Position numbers and translations under genes: made by a program. DNA of 64,000 nucleotides from Sphingomonas sp. CCH21-G11 (GTDB lineage: Bacteria; Pseudomonadota; Alphaproteobacteria; Sphingomonadales; Sphingomonadaceae), in assembly GCF_001555965.1 (NCBI RefSeq), contig NZ_LSHX01000003.1, positions 19,995-83,994 on the forward strand, written 5' to 3'. Below the pieces are notes generated by a model. That model had not been told where the DNA came from. It did not search any database and was given only the letters and a program-made list of their open reading frames with translations. Position 1 is the first letter of the stretch. Each line of letters starts with the position of its first letter. This document shows, piece by piece, positions 39,239 through 48,233 of the stretch.

Positions 39239-40249
39239 GTGCTGCGACATCTCATTTTAGTGACCTCCTTACTCTTGTGTCTGGGCCTTGCTGGCTCTGC
39301 CTGCGGTCAAGCCAAGGAGCAGGAAACCGCGCCTGAACGGATCGAGATTCCGAAGGTGGAGAAGGAAGGGGTGTGGAAACCGGACGATGGCGGAACGCAG
39401 CTGCCGCTGTGGCCTGCCAACGTCGCTTTGGCGCAGCCAGACAGCGGCGCTCATCCTGAATACACCGGCAACGGCTCGCCGCTGGTGGGCGGGCGCAAAT
39501 GGCATTGGGCGACCTATGTCACCCGGCCGACCATGACGATCTATCGTCCGAAGGGTCGCAACACCGGCACCGCCATGCTCGTCATTCCCGGAGGTGGATT
39601 CTACGCTGTGGCAACCGACCTCGAAGGCACCGAAGTGTGCGACTGGGTCACCCGGCAAGGCATGACCTGCGCCATGCTCAAATACCGTACGCCGCAAGTC
39701 TGGCCGCGTGCTGATGGGAAACAGCAGCGACCAAAGGTCTTGCTGGGCCTGGAAGATGCGCAGCGCGCCATCAGTCTGCTGCGCGAACGGGCCTCGGCCT
39801 ATGGCATCGATCCGCACCGGATCGGAGCGATCGGGTTTTCGGCAGGCGCATACCTCGTCATCAACATGAGCAACACGGTTGTACGGACCTATCCCTTGAC
39901 CGACGCTGCGGATCAGCAATCACCGCGGCCGGATTTCGCCGTTGTTGCCTATAACGCTCGCGTGCTGGACAACAGCAAGGGCAGGAACAGTCTGGAACTG
40001 CAGCCCTGGGTCGAGATCAGCCCGGACGCGCCGCCCACGCTCATCATTCATGCGATGAACGACTCCGTCGACGATGTGCGGGAGCCGATGGCCTACGCCC
40101 TTGCACTCAATGACGCGGGCGTGCCGGTCGACATGCGGCTTTATGCAAAGGGAGGGCATGCTTTCGGCATGCGGCCGACTGCGGATCCGATCACCCGCCG
40201 GTGGCCGCAGCATCTTGAAGAGTGGCTGCGCGACATAAAGATGTTGTGA
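39239..40249 (+). CDS. Exported alpha/beta hydrolase (acetyl-esterase/BD-FAE-like)
   Basis: A 336-residue protein starting at a GTG with a signal peptide (LILVTSLLLCLGLAGSACG). The hydrolase domain shows IPGGGFY (HGGG-like oxyanion loop), the elbow GFSAGA, and GGHAFG with the catalytic His near the end. This pattern fits carbohydrate acetyl or feruloyl esterases. It lies 83 bases after the previous hydrolase on the same strand. Confidence 0.83.
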   Translation: MLRHLILVTSLLLCLGLAGSACGQAKEQETAPERIEIPKVEKEGVWKPDDGGTQLPLWPANVALAQPDSGAHPEYTGNGSPLVGGRKWHWATYVTRPTMTIYRPKGRNTGTAMLVIPGGGFYAVATDLEGTEVCDWVTRQGMTCAMLKYRTPQVWPRADGKQQRPKVLLGLEDAQRAISLLRERASAYGIDPHRIGAIGFSAGAYLVINMSNTVVRTYPLTDAADQQSPRPDFAVVAYNARVLDNSKGRNSLELQPWVEISPDAPPTLIIHAMNDSVDDVREPMAYALALNDAGVPVDMRLYAKGGHAFGMRPTADPITRRWPQHLEEWLRDIKML

Positions 40250-40400
40250 GTGATCGCAGGAGGAGTGAGGTAGGCGGTGATCGAAGCCCGACCATCAACA
40301 CGCCGGCGGGGAGTTGTTCTTGCCGATTGGGGCCAAAAGCGATGGGACTGAATAACTTCGAACAAGGCGAAATTTCGTTTCTTCTACCCGGGGCTTCCAA

Positions 40401-40832
40401 ATGAGCGAGCGCAAAAGTGCGGGCGTATGCGGGCTGAACCACATCACGCTGGCGGTGGCCGACGTACAGCGGTCCGTGATGTTTTACCGAGACGTCCTCG
40501 GTTGTTCGGTCCGGGCGTTGTGGGATGATGGCGCCTACCTAGAGGCTGGCGCACTCTGGCTATGCCTATCGCGTGACGATCTTGTGAGAACGTCGCCGCA
40601 TCCAGACTACACGCACTTCGCATTCAGCGTCCCTGACGGCGAATTCGCTGAGATCAGTGCGAGACTGCGAGAAGCCTGCAAAGTCTGGAAGGACAATAGC
40701 AGCGAAGGGGATTCAATCTACTTCCTCGATCCGGATGGGCACAAGCTGGAGGTTCATGTCGGCGATATCGAAACGAGACTAGCTCACTATCGAAGTGATC
40801 CTTCGAAGATCGTAAAGGTCTTCGACGATTGA
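40401..40832 (+). CDS. FosA-like glutathione transferase (VOC fold)
   Basis: A 143-residue VOC protein close to the FosA fosfomycin-resistance enzymes: GLNHITLAVADVQRSVMFYRDVLG, DYTHFAF and the K+-loop-like SEGDSIYFLDPDGHKLEVHVGD. The metal ligands are H14, H72 and E117. FosA adds glutathione to fosfomycin. Whether this protein gives resistance cannot be told from sequence, as sister enzymes with other substrates look similar. It stands alone on its transcript. Confidence 0.78.
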   Translation: MSERKSAGVCGLNHITLAVADVQRSVMFYRDVLGCSVRALWDDGAYLEAGALWLCLSRDDLVRTSPHPDYTHFAFSVPDGEFAEISARLREACKVWKDNSSEGDSIYFLDPDGHKLEVHVGDIETRLAHYRSDPSKIVKVFDD

Positions 40833-40906
40833 TCGTGCAGTGCCTTCTAGGGAGGTTGTTTTGAAGACATCTATAAGGATTCCACGCCGCTCCTGATCGC
40901 GGCGGG

Positions 40907-41362
40907 ATGGATAACGGATGTACGGTTTTCCTGTGGAGAGCAACTGACGAACAGGCGACGGGAACCTTATCTTCTGGAGACAAAGCCATCGGGCGTGAGC
41001 GTCATCTTGGCCAGGTCGAGTCCGCTCGCCAGCGCCCCTTGACGTGCGGCCTTGGCAAGCCGTTCAAGCATCTCAGGTTCGCGCGCCCATTGATCAAGGC
41101 CCGATCCCAGCATTGCTGCTTGCAGCAGCAGAGCCTCGGCAAACTCTTGGCGCTCGGCATCGCTGGCCTCGGCACGGGTCTGACCCCGCATGCCTACATC
41201 ATCCAGCGGCGGCTCGAACTGGGCAAATCGCTGATCCGCAGCGGCGTTGGCCTCGCCGACGCTGGCTGCGAGGCAGGCTTTGCTGACCAGAGCCATTTCC
41301 ACCGCGCATTCGTTCGGCGCTTCGGCATGACCCCGGGTGCCTATGCTGCGGCCATGCGCTGA
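40907..41362 (+). pseudogene. Remnant of an AraC-family regulator
   Basis: The last 60 codons of this frame read GLTPHAYIIQRRLELGKSLI, then GFADQSHFHRAFVRRFGMTPGAY, an intact second helix-turn-helix of an AraC regulator. The part before it does not give the expected first helix-turn-helix or ligand-binding domain in any frame, and the total length is far below the normal 250-300 residues. It is an N-terminally degraded gene in the island. Confidence 0.6.
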
Positions 41363-41439
41363 GCGGCTGCAATTTCATTCAAGATCGTAACGTGCCGCTC
41401 GGATAGGTCCTGTGCACCGCAGCTGTCGGGGGGAAGTCA

Positions 41440-42000
41440 GTGGACCGGAATGCAAAAGATGCCCGCCCCTATGCCATCAAGCTGTGTTCCAAGCGCGAAA
41501 ACCAGCAAATCAATGCCATCATCAATGATGCCGCAGTCGCATACAAAGGCGTGATCCCCGACGATCGCTGGCATGAGCCTTGTATGCCATCGGATGAGCT
41601 GGAAGCCGAGGTCGCTGCCGGGGTCCGGTTCACGGGCTACACCATCAACGGTCACTTGGTCGGCGTGATGGGCATACAGCATGTTCGCAACGTCCGCCTG
41701 ATCAGGCATGCCTACGTGCTATCGGATCACCAAGGCCTCGGGATCGGCTCGGCTTTGATCCACCACCTGCGTGGCACTGGGACTTCTCCCATCCTGATCG
41801 GAACTTGGGCCGCTGCTTACTGGGCCATAGGTTTCTATCAGAGACATGGTTTCGGGCTCGTCCCCGAACCGGTAATGGCGCAACTCCCGAAGACATATTG
41901 GGATGTGCCCGAACGGCAGATCGAGACATCCGTGGTGTTAGCGGCACCTGCATTGACGGTTGACAGCGCTCAGCAGCTGATCGCTGCCGCCTGCACATGA
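41440..42000 (+). CDS. GNAT-family N-acetyltransferase
   Basis: A 186-residue protein with the GNAT acetyl-CoA binding loop HQGLGIGSAL (Q/R-x-x-G-x-G/A) after VLSD, and the closing GFYQRHGFGLV strand-helix unit. It transfers an acetyl group from acetyl-CoA to an unknown amine. The last 30 residues (VVLAAPALTVDSAQQL...) are an extra tail. No partner gene is evident. Confidence 0.85.
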   Translation: MDRNAKDARPYAIKLCSKRENQQINAIINDAAVAYKGVIPDDRWHEPCMPSDELEAEVAAGVRFTGYTINGHLVGVMGIQHVRNVRLIRHAYVLSDHQGLGIGSALIHHLRGTGTSPILIGTWAAAYWAIGFYQRHGFGLVPEPVMAQLPKTYWDVPERQIETSVVLAAPALTVDSAQQLIAAACT

Positions 42001-42112
42001 TCCGGAGCAGGCGAATGGTCTGCAACGTGGTCCGGGGTGGTCAGCGCTGATCCGTCGCTACCCGGGAAATCGCGGAGAGGCTTTTTAGCCATCACAACGA
42101 GGCTATATTTCA

Positions 42113-42829
42113 ATGAACGAAATTCTCGGGCGCGTTCTGGAGATCGTGCGATATCCGGTAAAGTCGATGGCGGGGGAGCGGATGCCTGTCGCCGAGATGG
42201 ACTGGCAAGGGCTCGAGGGCGATCGGCAATACGGGTTCGTGCGTCGTAGCAATACAACACGCTTCCCGTGGTTAACGGCCCGCGAATTGTCGGACTTGGT
42301 GCTTTACCGAGCTGCTTATGACGATCCTGGAAGTCCCCGTACCTCGAAAGTAACGGTGGTTGCTCCCGACGGCAGGGAGCTTTCGCTCAGCGATCCGGGG
42401 CTAATTGCAGCGCTGGAAGCGGAGGCGGGAGAACCGCTCAGTTTGATGCAGCTCGGTATCGGCGCTTATGATTCGATGCCTGTTTCGATCGTGACCACCG
42501 CGAGCTTGAAGAAACTAGACGCGGTGCATGGTGCGTCGCTCGATCGACGCCGGTTCCGAACGAACATAATCGTTGAGAGCGATTGCCTGGACGAGGCTTG
42601 GCAAGGGCAGCGGATCGGTTTCGGCGAGGCCGGCGGCGCTGAACTCCTGATCGCTTATGGGGCGCCGCGCTGCGCCATGATCACGATCGACCCTGACACG
42701 GCCAAGCGCGACGCGCAGGTTTTACGCACCGTTGCGCAGCGTTTTGGAAACGCCTTCACAATGTATGCCTCGATTGCCCGGCCTGGCATCCTGCGCGAAG
42801 GCGACGAAGTGAGGTTCGTCGGGCCTTGA
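42113..42829 (+). CDS. MOSC-domain protein
   Basis: A 238-residue protein: an N-terminal MOSC_N-like beta barrel (GRVLEIVRYPVKSMAGERMPVAEMDWQGLEGDRQYGFV) and a C-terminal MOSC domain with the conserved Cys in APRCAMITIDP. MOSC proteins bind molybdenum cofactor sulphur or reduce N-hydroxylated compounds. Length is typical for stand-alone MOSC proteins. Start ATG at 42113. Confidence 0.87.
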   Translation: MNEILGRVLEIVRYPVKSMAGERMPVAEMDWQGLEGDRQYGFVRRSNTTRFPWLTARELSDLVLYRAAYDDPGSPRTSKVTVVAPDGRELSLSDPGLIAALEAEAGEPLSLMQLGIGAYDSMPVSIVTTASLKKLDAVHGASLDRRRFRTNIIVESDCLDEAWQGQRIGFGEAGGAELLIAYGAPRCAMITIDPDTAKRDAQVLRTVAQRFGNAFTMYASIARPGILREGDEVRFVGP

Positions 42830-42979
42830 AACTCAAATTGCCGGAGCCGGCCGTTCGAATGAAATCCGAATGGATCAAGGGGATCGGGGAGACGTTTTGA
42901 TGGGCCGAGCGCAGTTGGCGCATCTTCAATCAATGGGCCGGCCCCTTTTTATTTGGAAGCAATTGCGAGGAAGGTACGC

Positions 42980-43798
42980 TTACGCGGTCACTTCGTCGCA
43001 GCTTTCCGCCTTGATCTGCTGTGTGCGCCCCGTCACTTCGCGAAACTTCTCGTGGTAACGCGGATGCTCGGTCCCCATCCACTTGTCCCACCAGGTGAAA
43101 TAGAGGCCGTAATTGGTGGCAAAGCCGCCATTGTGATGCAGGTCGTGGTGGACCGTGGTGTTGATCCAGCGCGTCAGCGGCGAATCCAGCCACCAGCGGG
43201 GGAAGAACTCGAACCCGGCATGGCCCATCGCGTTGCGGATGATCTGGAAGTTCAGCCAGGTGAACATCACCCAGCCGGGCGTCGGCACGAAGAATTGCCA
43301 CAGCGGCACGAACGCGAACGCCACTGCCGCCTCGGGCATCGCAAAGCTGTAGGCGGCCCATGGCGTCGGCGTGATCGACCTGTGATGCGCGCGGTGGAAG
43401 AACCGGAACAGGCGCGGGTGGTGCATCATCCGGTGTGTCCAGTAGAAATAGGCATCATGCGCGATGGTGATCGCAGCCAGGATCAGCACATCCACACCCA
43501 ACCCAACACTGACGCCGAGGACATCGTAGAACACCCCGACTTCGCGCCCCCAGAGCAGAAGGCAAATGCCGATGGTGTAGACGAACACCGATTGCAGAGA
43601 CTGCGCAACTTCGCGCCGCATGTCGGCGAGGCTTGCCTCCCGCTTCTGGATTTTGCGCGCCTTCAGCCCCGTTCGCCGCAGCTGCCACACGATCGCGAAT
43701 GTCACCGAGGCGGCGATCAGGTAGCGGTTGAGATCGAAGGTGAAGATGTAAAGCCCCCGTTCCAGCAGGATATCGAGCGGCGGAATTCCGGTCGGCAT
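42980..43798 (-). CDS. Sterol desaturase/fatty acid hydroxylase-family protein
   Basis: A 272-residue membrane protein with four or more hydrophobic segments and the histidine clusters of the di-iron membrane hydroxylases: HDAYFYWTHRMMHH, HRAHH and HHDLHH. It likely hydroxylates or desaturates a lipid. The ATG at 43798 is chosen as the family-like start. It is encoded downstream of the 7TM-AraC regulator at 43875, which may control it. Confidence 0.88.
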   Translation of the reverse strand: MPTGIPPLDILLERGLYIFTFDLNRYLIAASVTFAIVWQLRRTGLKARKIQKREASLADMRREVAQSLQSVFVYTIGICLLLWGREVGVFYDVLGVSVGLGVDVLILAAITIAHDAYFYWTHRMMHHPRLFRFFHRAHHRSITPTPWAAYSFAMPEAAVAFAFVPLWQFFVPTPGWVMFTWLNFQIIRNAMGHAGFEFFPRWWLDSPLTRWINTTVHHDLHHNGGFATNYGLYFTWWDKWMGTEHPRYHEKFREVTGRTQQIKAESCDEVTA

Positions 43799-43874
43799 GG
43801 TGTGGTCCTCAAGGCAGAGTCTCGGTGCCTTTTCCGGAGACCGCCCCGCCATGCGCTCATCTGCTCGAAACCGG

Positions 43875-44930
43875 CTAGCCGATTTCGGAAACAACCAGCG
43901 CCCGGGCGCGAAATTCACTCGGGGTCATGCCCTCTGCCTCGCGGAAGGCGCGGTTGAAGGGGCCGAGCGAGCCGAAACCGGCATCAAGCGCGATGGTGAT
44001 GATGGGCACCCCCCTCTGCGCGGGATCGGCCAGCGCAGACTTCACCTCGGCGATGCGGTAACCGTTAAGGAAGGCGGAGAAATTGCGGTGCCCGAGCTGG
44101 CCGTTGATGGTGCGGCGCAGGCGATATTCCTGCTCGCCCAGCTGGGCGGCGAGCTTTGCAATGGTCAGCCCTTCATCCCGCCACACCTTGTGCCCCTCCA
44201 TGTGGCTGCGCAGCTTGTCAGCGAGCGGGCCATCAACCGCTGGCCGTGCCGAGCCAGGGCATACGGTGGCCACTGGTCCGAACAGGTCGGCCTGCCGCAT
44301 CCCGAACATCGCGGCGCAAAAGCCGAGCGAGATCGCAACAATGCTGCCGTTGACGACGCCGAGCAACCAACCGGGCATGCCCAGATTATACACCGCGATC
44401 TGGGCAACCGCGATGACCACGACATAGAACGCGACCGCTGCGACCAACCGGGGCCGCAGGCGGCGCCTGCTCTCGATCAAGTCGCCCTCACGCCCGCGCC
44501 ATACCTCCCACAGGGCGGCTGATGCGAACAAAAGCATACCGCCCCGGAACAGCGCGCCCGCGATCTGATTGATGATCCCGCCATCAGCACGGCTAACGAA
44601 CATCACAAGGCTGTTGAGCGCGGCCAATCCCACCAAGGCCAGATCGCGGACCCGGATATGCGTTTCGTCGTTGAACCAGGCCTTGGCAAACAGCCAGAAT
44701 ATCCCCGCCGTGGAAGCGCCGAATATTGAAAGGGCAAGGCTCCCGATCGCGGGAATCGAGAGACTCTTTGAGGTCTGAAGCAGGTAGCAGATGATCGCCA
44801 GCGCCATGGCGATCGCAAGCTTAGCGGCAAGCTGATCACGGTGATCGCGAATCAGGATCCAGCCCCACAGGGCAAGCAAGACGATCGACCCACCACGCGC
44901 CATCAGGTCGAGCTGTTCCAAGCCTGTCAT
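43875..44930 (-). CDS. Membrane-bound AraC-family regulator (7TM-AraC), second copy
   Basis: A 351-residue protein with seven hydrophobic segments (residues about 8-210) and a C-terminal AraC domain (IALDAGFGSLGPFNRAFREAEGMTPSEFR). It has the same design as the protein at 33716-34813, and the C-terminal domains align closely. An ATG at 44966 would add 12 residues. It lies 76 bases upstream of the hydroxylase gene. Confidence 0.85.
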   Translation of the reverse strand: MTGLEQLDLMARGGSIVLLALWGWILIRDHRDQLAAKLAIAMALAIICYLLQTSKSLSIPAIGSLALSIFGASTAGIFWLFAKAWFNDETHIRVRDLALVGLAALNSLVMFVSRADGGIINQIAGALFRGGMLLFASAALWEVWRGREGDLIESRRRLRPRLVAAVAFYVVVIAVAQIAVYNLGMPGWLLGVVNGSIVAISLGFCAAMFGMRQADLFGPVATVCPGSARPAVDGPLADKLRSHMEGHKVWRDEGLTIAKLAAQLGEQEYRLRRTINGQLGHRNFSAFLNGYRIAEVKSALADPAQRGVPIITIALDAGFGSLGPFNRAFREAEGMTPSEFRARALVVSEIG

Positions 44931-45130
44931 CGGCGCTCGGCTGCCAGAGCCCGGCAAGAGCGACAAGCCGATTTCGGAATCAACCAGCCGTTACAAACAC
45001 GACCAGCCCGCCCGGATCCGAAAACAATCAGCCCGTTTTGATACGCAGCAAGCGTCAGGCGCGCCCGGCGACCAATCCCGATGCATCACCGCTCAGATGA
45101 GTGGGCGGCGAGGTATCGAAGGAAGTGATC

Positions 45131-45442
45131 ATGAAGCGCCTACACGCCCTGCTTGCCGCCACCAGCCTCGTGGCCTCGGCCAACGCAGCCGCTGCCTCCG
45201 TTCCGCAGAGCATTACGGTCAAGGTCGGCACCCTCGATCTCGGTTCGGACAAAGGGCAACGCATTTTGGCGATGCGCATTCAGCGCGCGGCAATCGCGTT
45301 GTGCAGAAGCCAAGTGGTGCCGAGCCTGCCGTCCAACTTCCGGCAGGAACGGGAGTGCATCCGGGAAGCGAAAGCCAGCGCCGAAGCCGCTGTGAAAACC
45401 TTGACTGCGGCGGCCTCGTTAACGTCGAGCAAGGACAGTTGA
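45131..45442 (+). CDS. UrcA-family exported protein
   Basis: A 103-residue protein: signal peptide (MKRLHALLAATSLVASANAAAA) followed by the short UrcA domain (VKVGTLDLGSDKGQRILAMRIQRAAIALC), common in sphingomonads and Caulobacter relatives. The two Cys residues (IALCRS and RECIRE) probably form a disulphide. Its function is unknown. The ATG at 45131 has a GGAAG ribosome site. Confidence 0.82.
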   Translation: MKRLHALLAATSLVASANAAAASVPQSITVKVGTLDLGSDKGQRILAMRIQRAAIALCRSQVVPSLPSNFRQERECIREAKASAEAAVKTLTAAASLTSSKDS

Positions 45443-46083
45443 CGCTGCAGATCTGATCGAGCTGGGCGGGAAGGACGGCGCTAGGCTGCCATCGGGTGGA
45501 GAGCGGAATCGCCGCTTCAACTTCCGCGCGTCGGCTGACATTCAGGACCGCTCGTTCGGGGACGGGGATCGAGTTAGCCAGGCATGAAACCCGCTTCGCG
45601 AGACACCGAGCGCCCCGGACATCCATGCCACCGGTCAGCCTCCGACCAAACCGAACAGGCAGAAAAAAGCGAATATCAGCGGGGCAACACCGAAGGTGCC
45701 AAACTCTCGAAGAAACTTGCGCATCGCCTGAGACGATAGCGCGAGCAGACCCTCACGCCAATGTTCGCTACGGGGTCGGTGTCCGAATGTCGGCTGCTGG
45801 CAGAAACAGGCCGAAGCAGCCGGACAGATTTCGAGATCGCGGGCTGGCCTCAGCTATGACCGGTGATGGGCGGATTCCGGAGTGGCAGCTAAAGAGAATT
45901 CAGCATCGCGACGGTTTGATCTTCAAAGCACTTATCGTTCATAAGAGTATCTCACCGAACCGCGCCCCCTCACGCAACAACGTGGTCGTTTTCAGAATGG
46001 TGGCTTGCGCTGAGAAACCCGTTGACGCTGCATGGCGGATATAGTGCTTGTGAACACTGCCGCCGAGGTTGGCTCCGGGTTGT
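45443..46083. other. Intergenic, no gene seen
   Basis: About 640 bases between the UrcA gene and the convergent HAD hydrolase gene. One forward frame (45496-46044) is open, but its composition is unlike a protein and no domain is visible. No repeat, RNA or transposase remnant is recognised. Confidence 0.5.
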
Positions 46084-46698
46084 TCAACGGTATTCCCACT
46101 GCATCACTTGCATCAGTTCCCGGACAGTGCTGCTCCCAGTCCACAGTGCGGCAGTCCAACCGCATTCTCTTGCCGCTTCCACGTTTTCGATCTTGTCGTC
46201 GATGAAAAAGATCGCTGCGGGAGGGATCTGCACAGCGGCTTCAACCGCCCGGTAGAAGGCATGATCGGGCTTGGAACAGCCGAGCGAGGCAGCGTAGTGC
46301 ATCCCGTCGAAGCTATCGCGCAGCGCCAGCCGATCCCAAAGGTATGCGGCCCGTTCATGTTCCTGGACTGTCGCCAGATGAAGCGCGAAGCCTGCCTTTC
46401 GCAGGTGCTGAAGCTCTGCCAGCAAACGCTCGTCGATATGCGCGTCACTCTCGAACCAGTATTCGATCAGCGCTGCCGGAGAGACCGAGGGCGCAATTTC
46501 GGCGAGAGCGAGTGCCAGTCGATCCCGCAGTGCAGCACGTCCGTGCACGACATCAGTCCAATGGCGACGGAAAAATCGGTCATGCAGCACGGAAGGCGGG
46601 ATGCCGAGGTCGTTTTCGAGATTGGCAGACCATGCACCTCCATTCGGGTGCGTAATGAGGACGCCGTCGACATCCACCATGATTGCCTTTCGCCGCAT
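46084..46698 (-). CDS. HAD-family hydrolase
   Basis: A 204-residue protein with motif I at the N-terminus (IMVDVDGVL; first Asp is the nucleophile), a helical cap (about residues 20-95), a Thr-containing motif II (LHLATVQEH), the Lys in LGCSKPDHAF, and motif IV (FFIDDKIENVEAA). This is the general HAD phosphatase pattern, close to the epoxide-hydrolase/haloacid type. The substrate is unknown. Confidence 0.85.
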   Translation of the reverse strand: MRRKAIMVDVDGVLITHPNGGAWSANLENDLGIPPSVLHDRFFRRHWTDVVHGRAALRDRLALALAEIAPSVSPAALIEYWFESDAHIDERLLAELQHLRKAGFALHLATVQEHERAAYLWDRLALRDSFDGMHYAASLGCSKPDHAFYRAVEAAVQIPPAAIFFIDDKIENVEAARECGWTAALWTGSSTVRELMQVMQWEYR

Positions 46699-46783
46699 AC
46701 TTCCCCTTCCGCCTTCTTCCCCGAAGGCACGCGAGGGCTGCCACGATCGCGGTGGCTCCCCGCTGATGGCCGGCGCCGGGTGG

Positions 46784-47524
46784 CTAGCCGTCCTGCTGCG
46801 GGTTGCCGATCACCAGCCGGTATCCTGCATCATATTCCTGCTGATCGCGAAGATGGCCGTGCTTGCTGTCCCACTGCCCGGTTTCCAGATCATGCGACAA
46901 ACGCGCAAGGCCCTGCTCCAGCCCTTGGATCGACCAGAAAGAAGAGCTTCCCGACCTGATCCGCGCGTCCAGATAGGCCTCCGGCCGCCGCCAATAGGCG
47001 TAGAGGAAACCGTCCGTGCAATCATGCGGAACCAGGACCGGCGCAATCGACACCGAGCCGAGCCATTCTTCATATTGCTTCATTTGCGGCATTTGGCCTT
47101 CGTCGAGCGAAACGAGTTCGGGCAGGTAGTCGGTCAACCATGGCTGGTGCGCCGGGTCGAAAGTCAGCAGCACGATGGGCCCACGCGTCACCCTCCGGAT
47201 TTCGCGCAGGCCTGCAGCTTTGTCGGGCCAATGGTGGATGGTCAGAATTGCCATCGCGGCATCGAAGGACTGATCTTCGAAGGGAAGGTGCTCGGCGCTC
47301 GCCTGAATTACGGGATAGGCCGACGACCTTCGCTTGCGGATCATTTCAATCGACGGCTCGACAGCTGTGACTTGTCTATCGACAGGCTCATATGACCCGG
47401 TTCCCGCTCCGACGTTCAAGACGCTCGCGGCCGTTCCCAGAGCATGGTTGATCTGCCTGGCGATCCGGGGATCCGGCAATCGCAGCTGGTCGTAATTGAT
47501 CCCGATCTTGTCGTAGCGTGCCAT
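46784..47524 (-). CDS. SAM-dependent methyltransferase (class I)
   Basis: A 246-residue protein with the SAM-binding loop VLNVGAGTGSYE, acidic residue after strand 2 (AVEPS), and motif SFDAAMAILTIHHWPDKAAGLREI, as in the UbiE/COQ5-like class I enzymes. The substrate is unknown. ATGs at 47524 and 47527 are adjacent; the frame extends to 47566 with a non-family stretch. It follows the HAD gene on the same strand, 85 bases away. Confidence 0.87.
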   Translation of the reverse strand: MARYDKIGINYDQLRLPDPRIARQINHALGTAASVLNVGAGTGSYEPVDRQVTAVEPSIEMIRKRRSSAYPVIQASAEHLPFEDQSFDAAMAILTIHHWPDKAAGLREIRRVTRGPIVLLTFDPAHQPWLTDYLPELVSLDEGQMPQMKQYEEWLGSVSIAPVLVPHDCTDGFLYAYWRRPEAYLDARIRSGSSSFWSIQGLEQGLARLSHDLETGQWDSKHGHLRDQQEYDAGYRLVIGNPQQDG

Positions 47525-47666
47525 CATCGGTCCAGGTTCCCATCTGCAAAACCTCGGCAATGGCACCGGGAACCCCAGCGGGTCATCCCCTGCGAGGCGG
47601 CGAGCCGGCTGGCCGGGACCACCTCAAGCGCACTCGCGCCCAGCCGCAATGCCCGGAGACTGATCG

Positions 47667-48209
47667 TCATGGAGCGGCCTTGCCAGCAGGGGGCTCGTTC
47701 AGAGCAGTTGCAAGGAAGGCGATGGTGCGCGGCCAGCCATCCTTGCGCGCGGCGAGATTGCCCTGTCCGGTGCCGCCGAACACCGTCAGCATGAAGGGCA
47801 CCGGCTTGCCTTCGGGAAGCGGCGGGCCGACCCCGAAGTGCCCGGCATCCTTGTAGGCGAGCAGCGTGGTTGCCAGGCCTGCGCCGCTGCCATCACGCCG
47901 CGCCTCGACCGCGCGCGCCATCGGGCACGACGGCCACAGGCTGTCTTCCTCGCCGCACAGCAGCAGCACCGGCCCGGCGATCCGTTCCACCGGTATTACC
48001 GCTTCGGGATGCCGCGGCAGCGCGGCGAGCGCCGGGGTATAGACATCGCTGCTGAACCCGCCCGGTGTAAGTGGCAGGAAGGGCACAGGCTTGCCGCCCT
48101 CGCTCCAGCCCCGCAACTCAATTACATAAGGGGAATTGCCAGAAGCGGCCATTACACTTCCGGAGTGACGACGGTGGCTGGTCTCGATCGTCTTGCGTGG
48201 GCATGGCAT
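47667..48209 (-). pseudogene. C-terminal fragment of a BAAT/acyl-CoA thioesterase-like hydrolase
   Basis: The frame carries IPVERIAGPVLLLCGEEDSLWPSC and KDAGHFGVG, the acid and His parts of the BAAT_C (bile acid-CoA:amino acid/acyl-CoA thioester hydrolase) domain. The nucleophile Ser and the whole N-terminal domain are missing; the first 25 codons (MPCPRKTIETSHRRHS) look unrelated. It is therefore a truncated, probably dead gene. Confidence 0.6.
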
Positions 48210-48233
48210 GACGTATCGATCCGCGATTAGAAT

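Noticed and set aside
45496..46044. 182-codon ORF after the UrcA gene
   Set aside because: Composition is not protein-like, there is no recognisable domain, and it runs into the 3' region of the convergent HAD gene.
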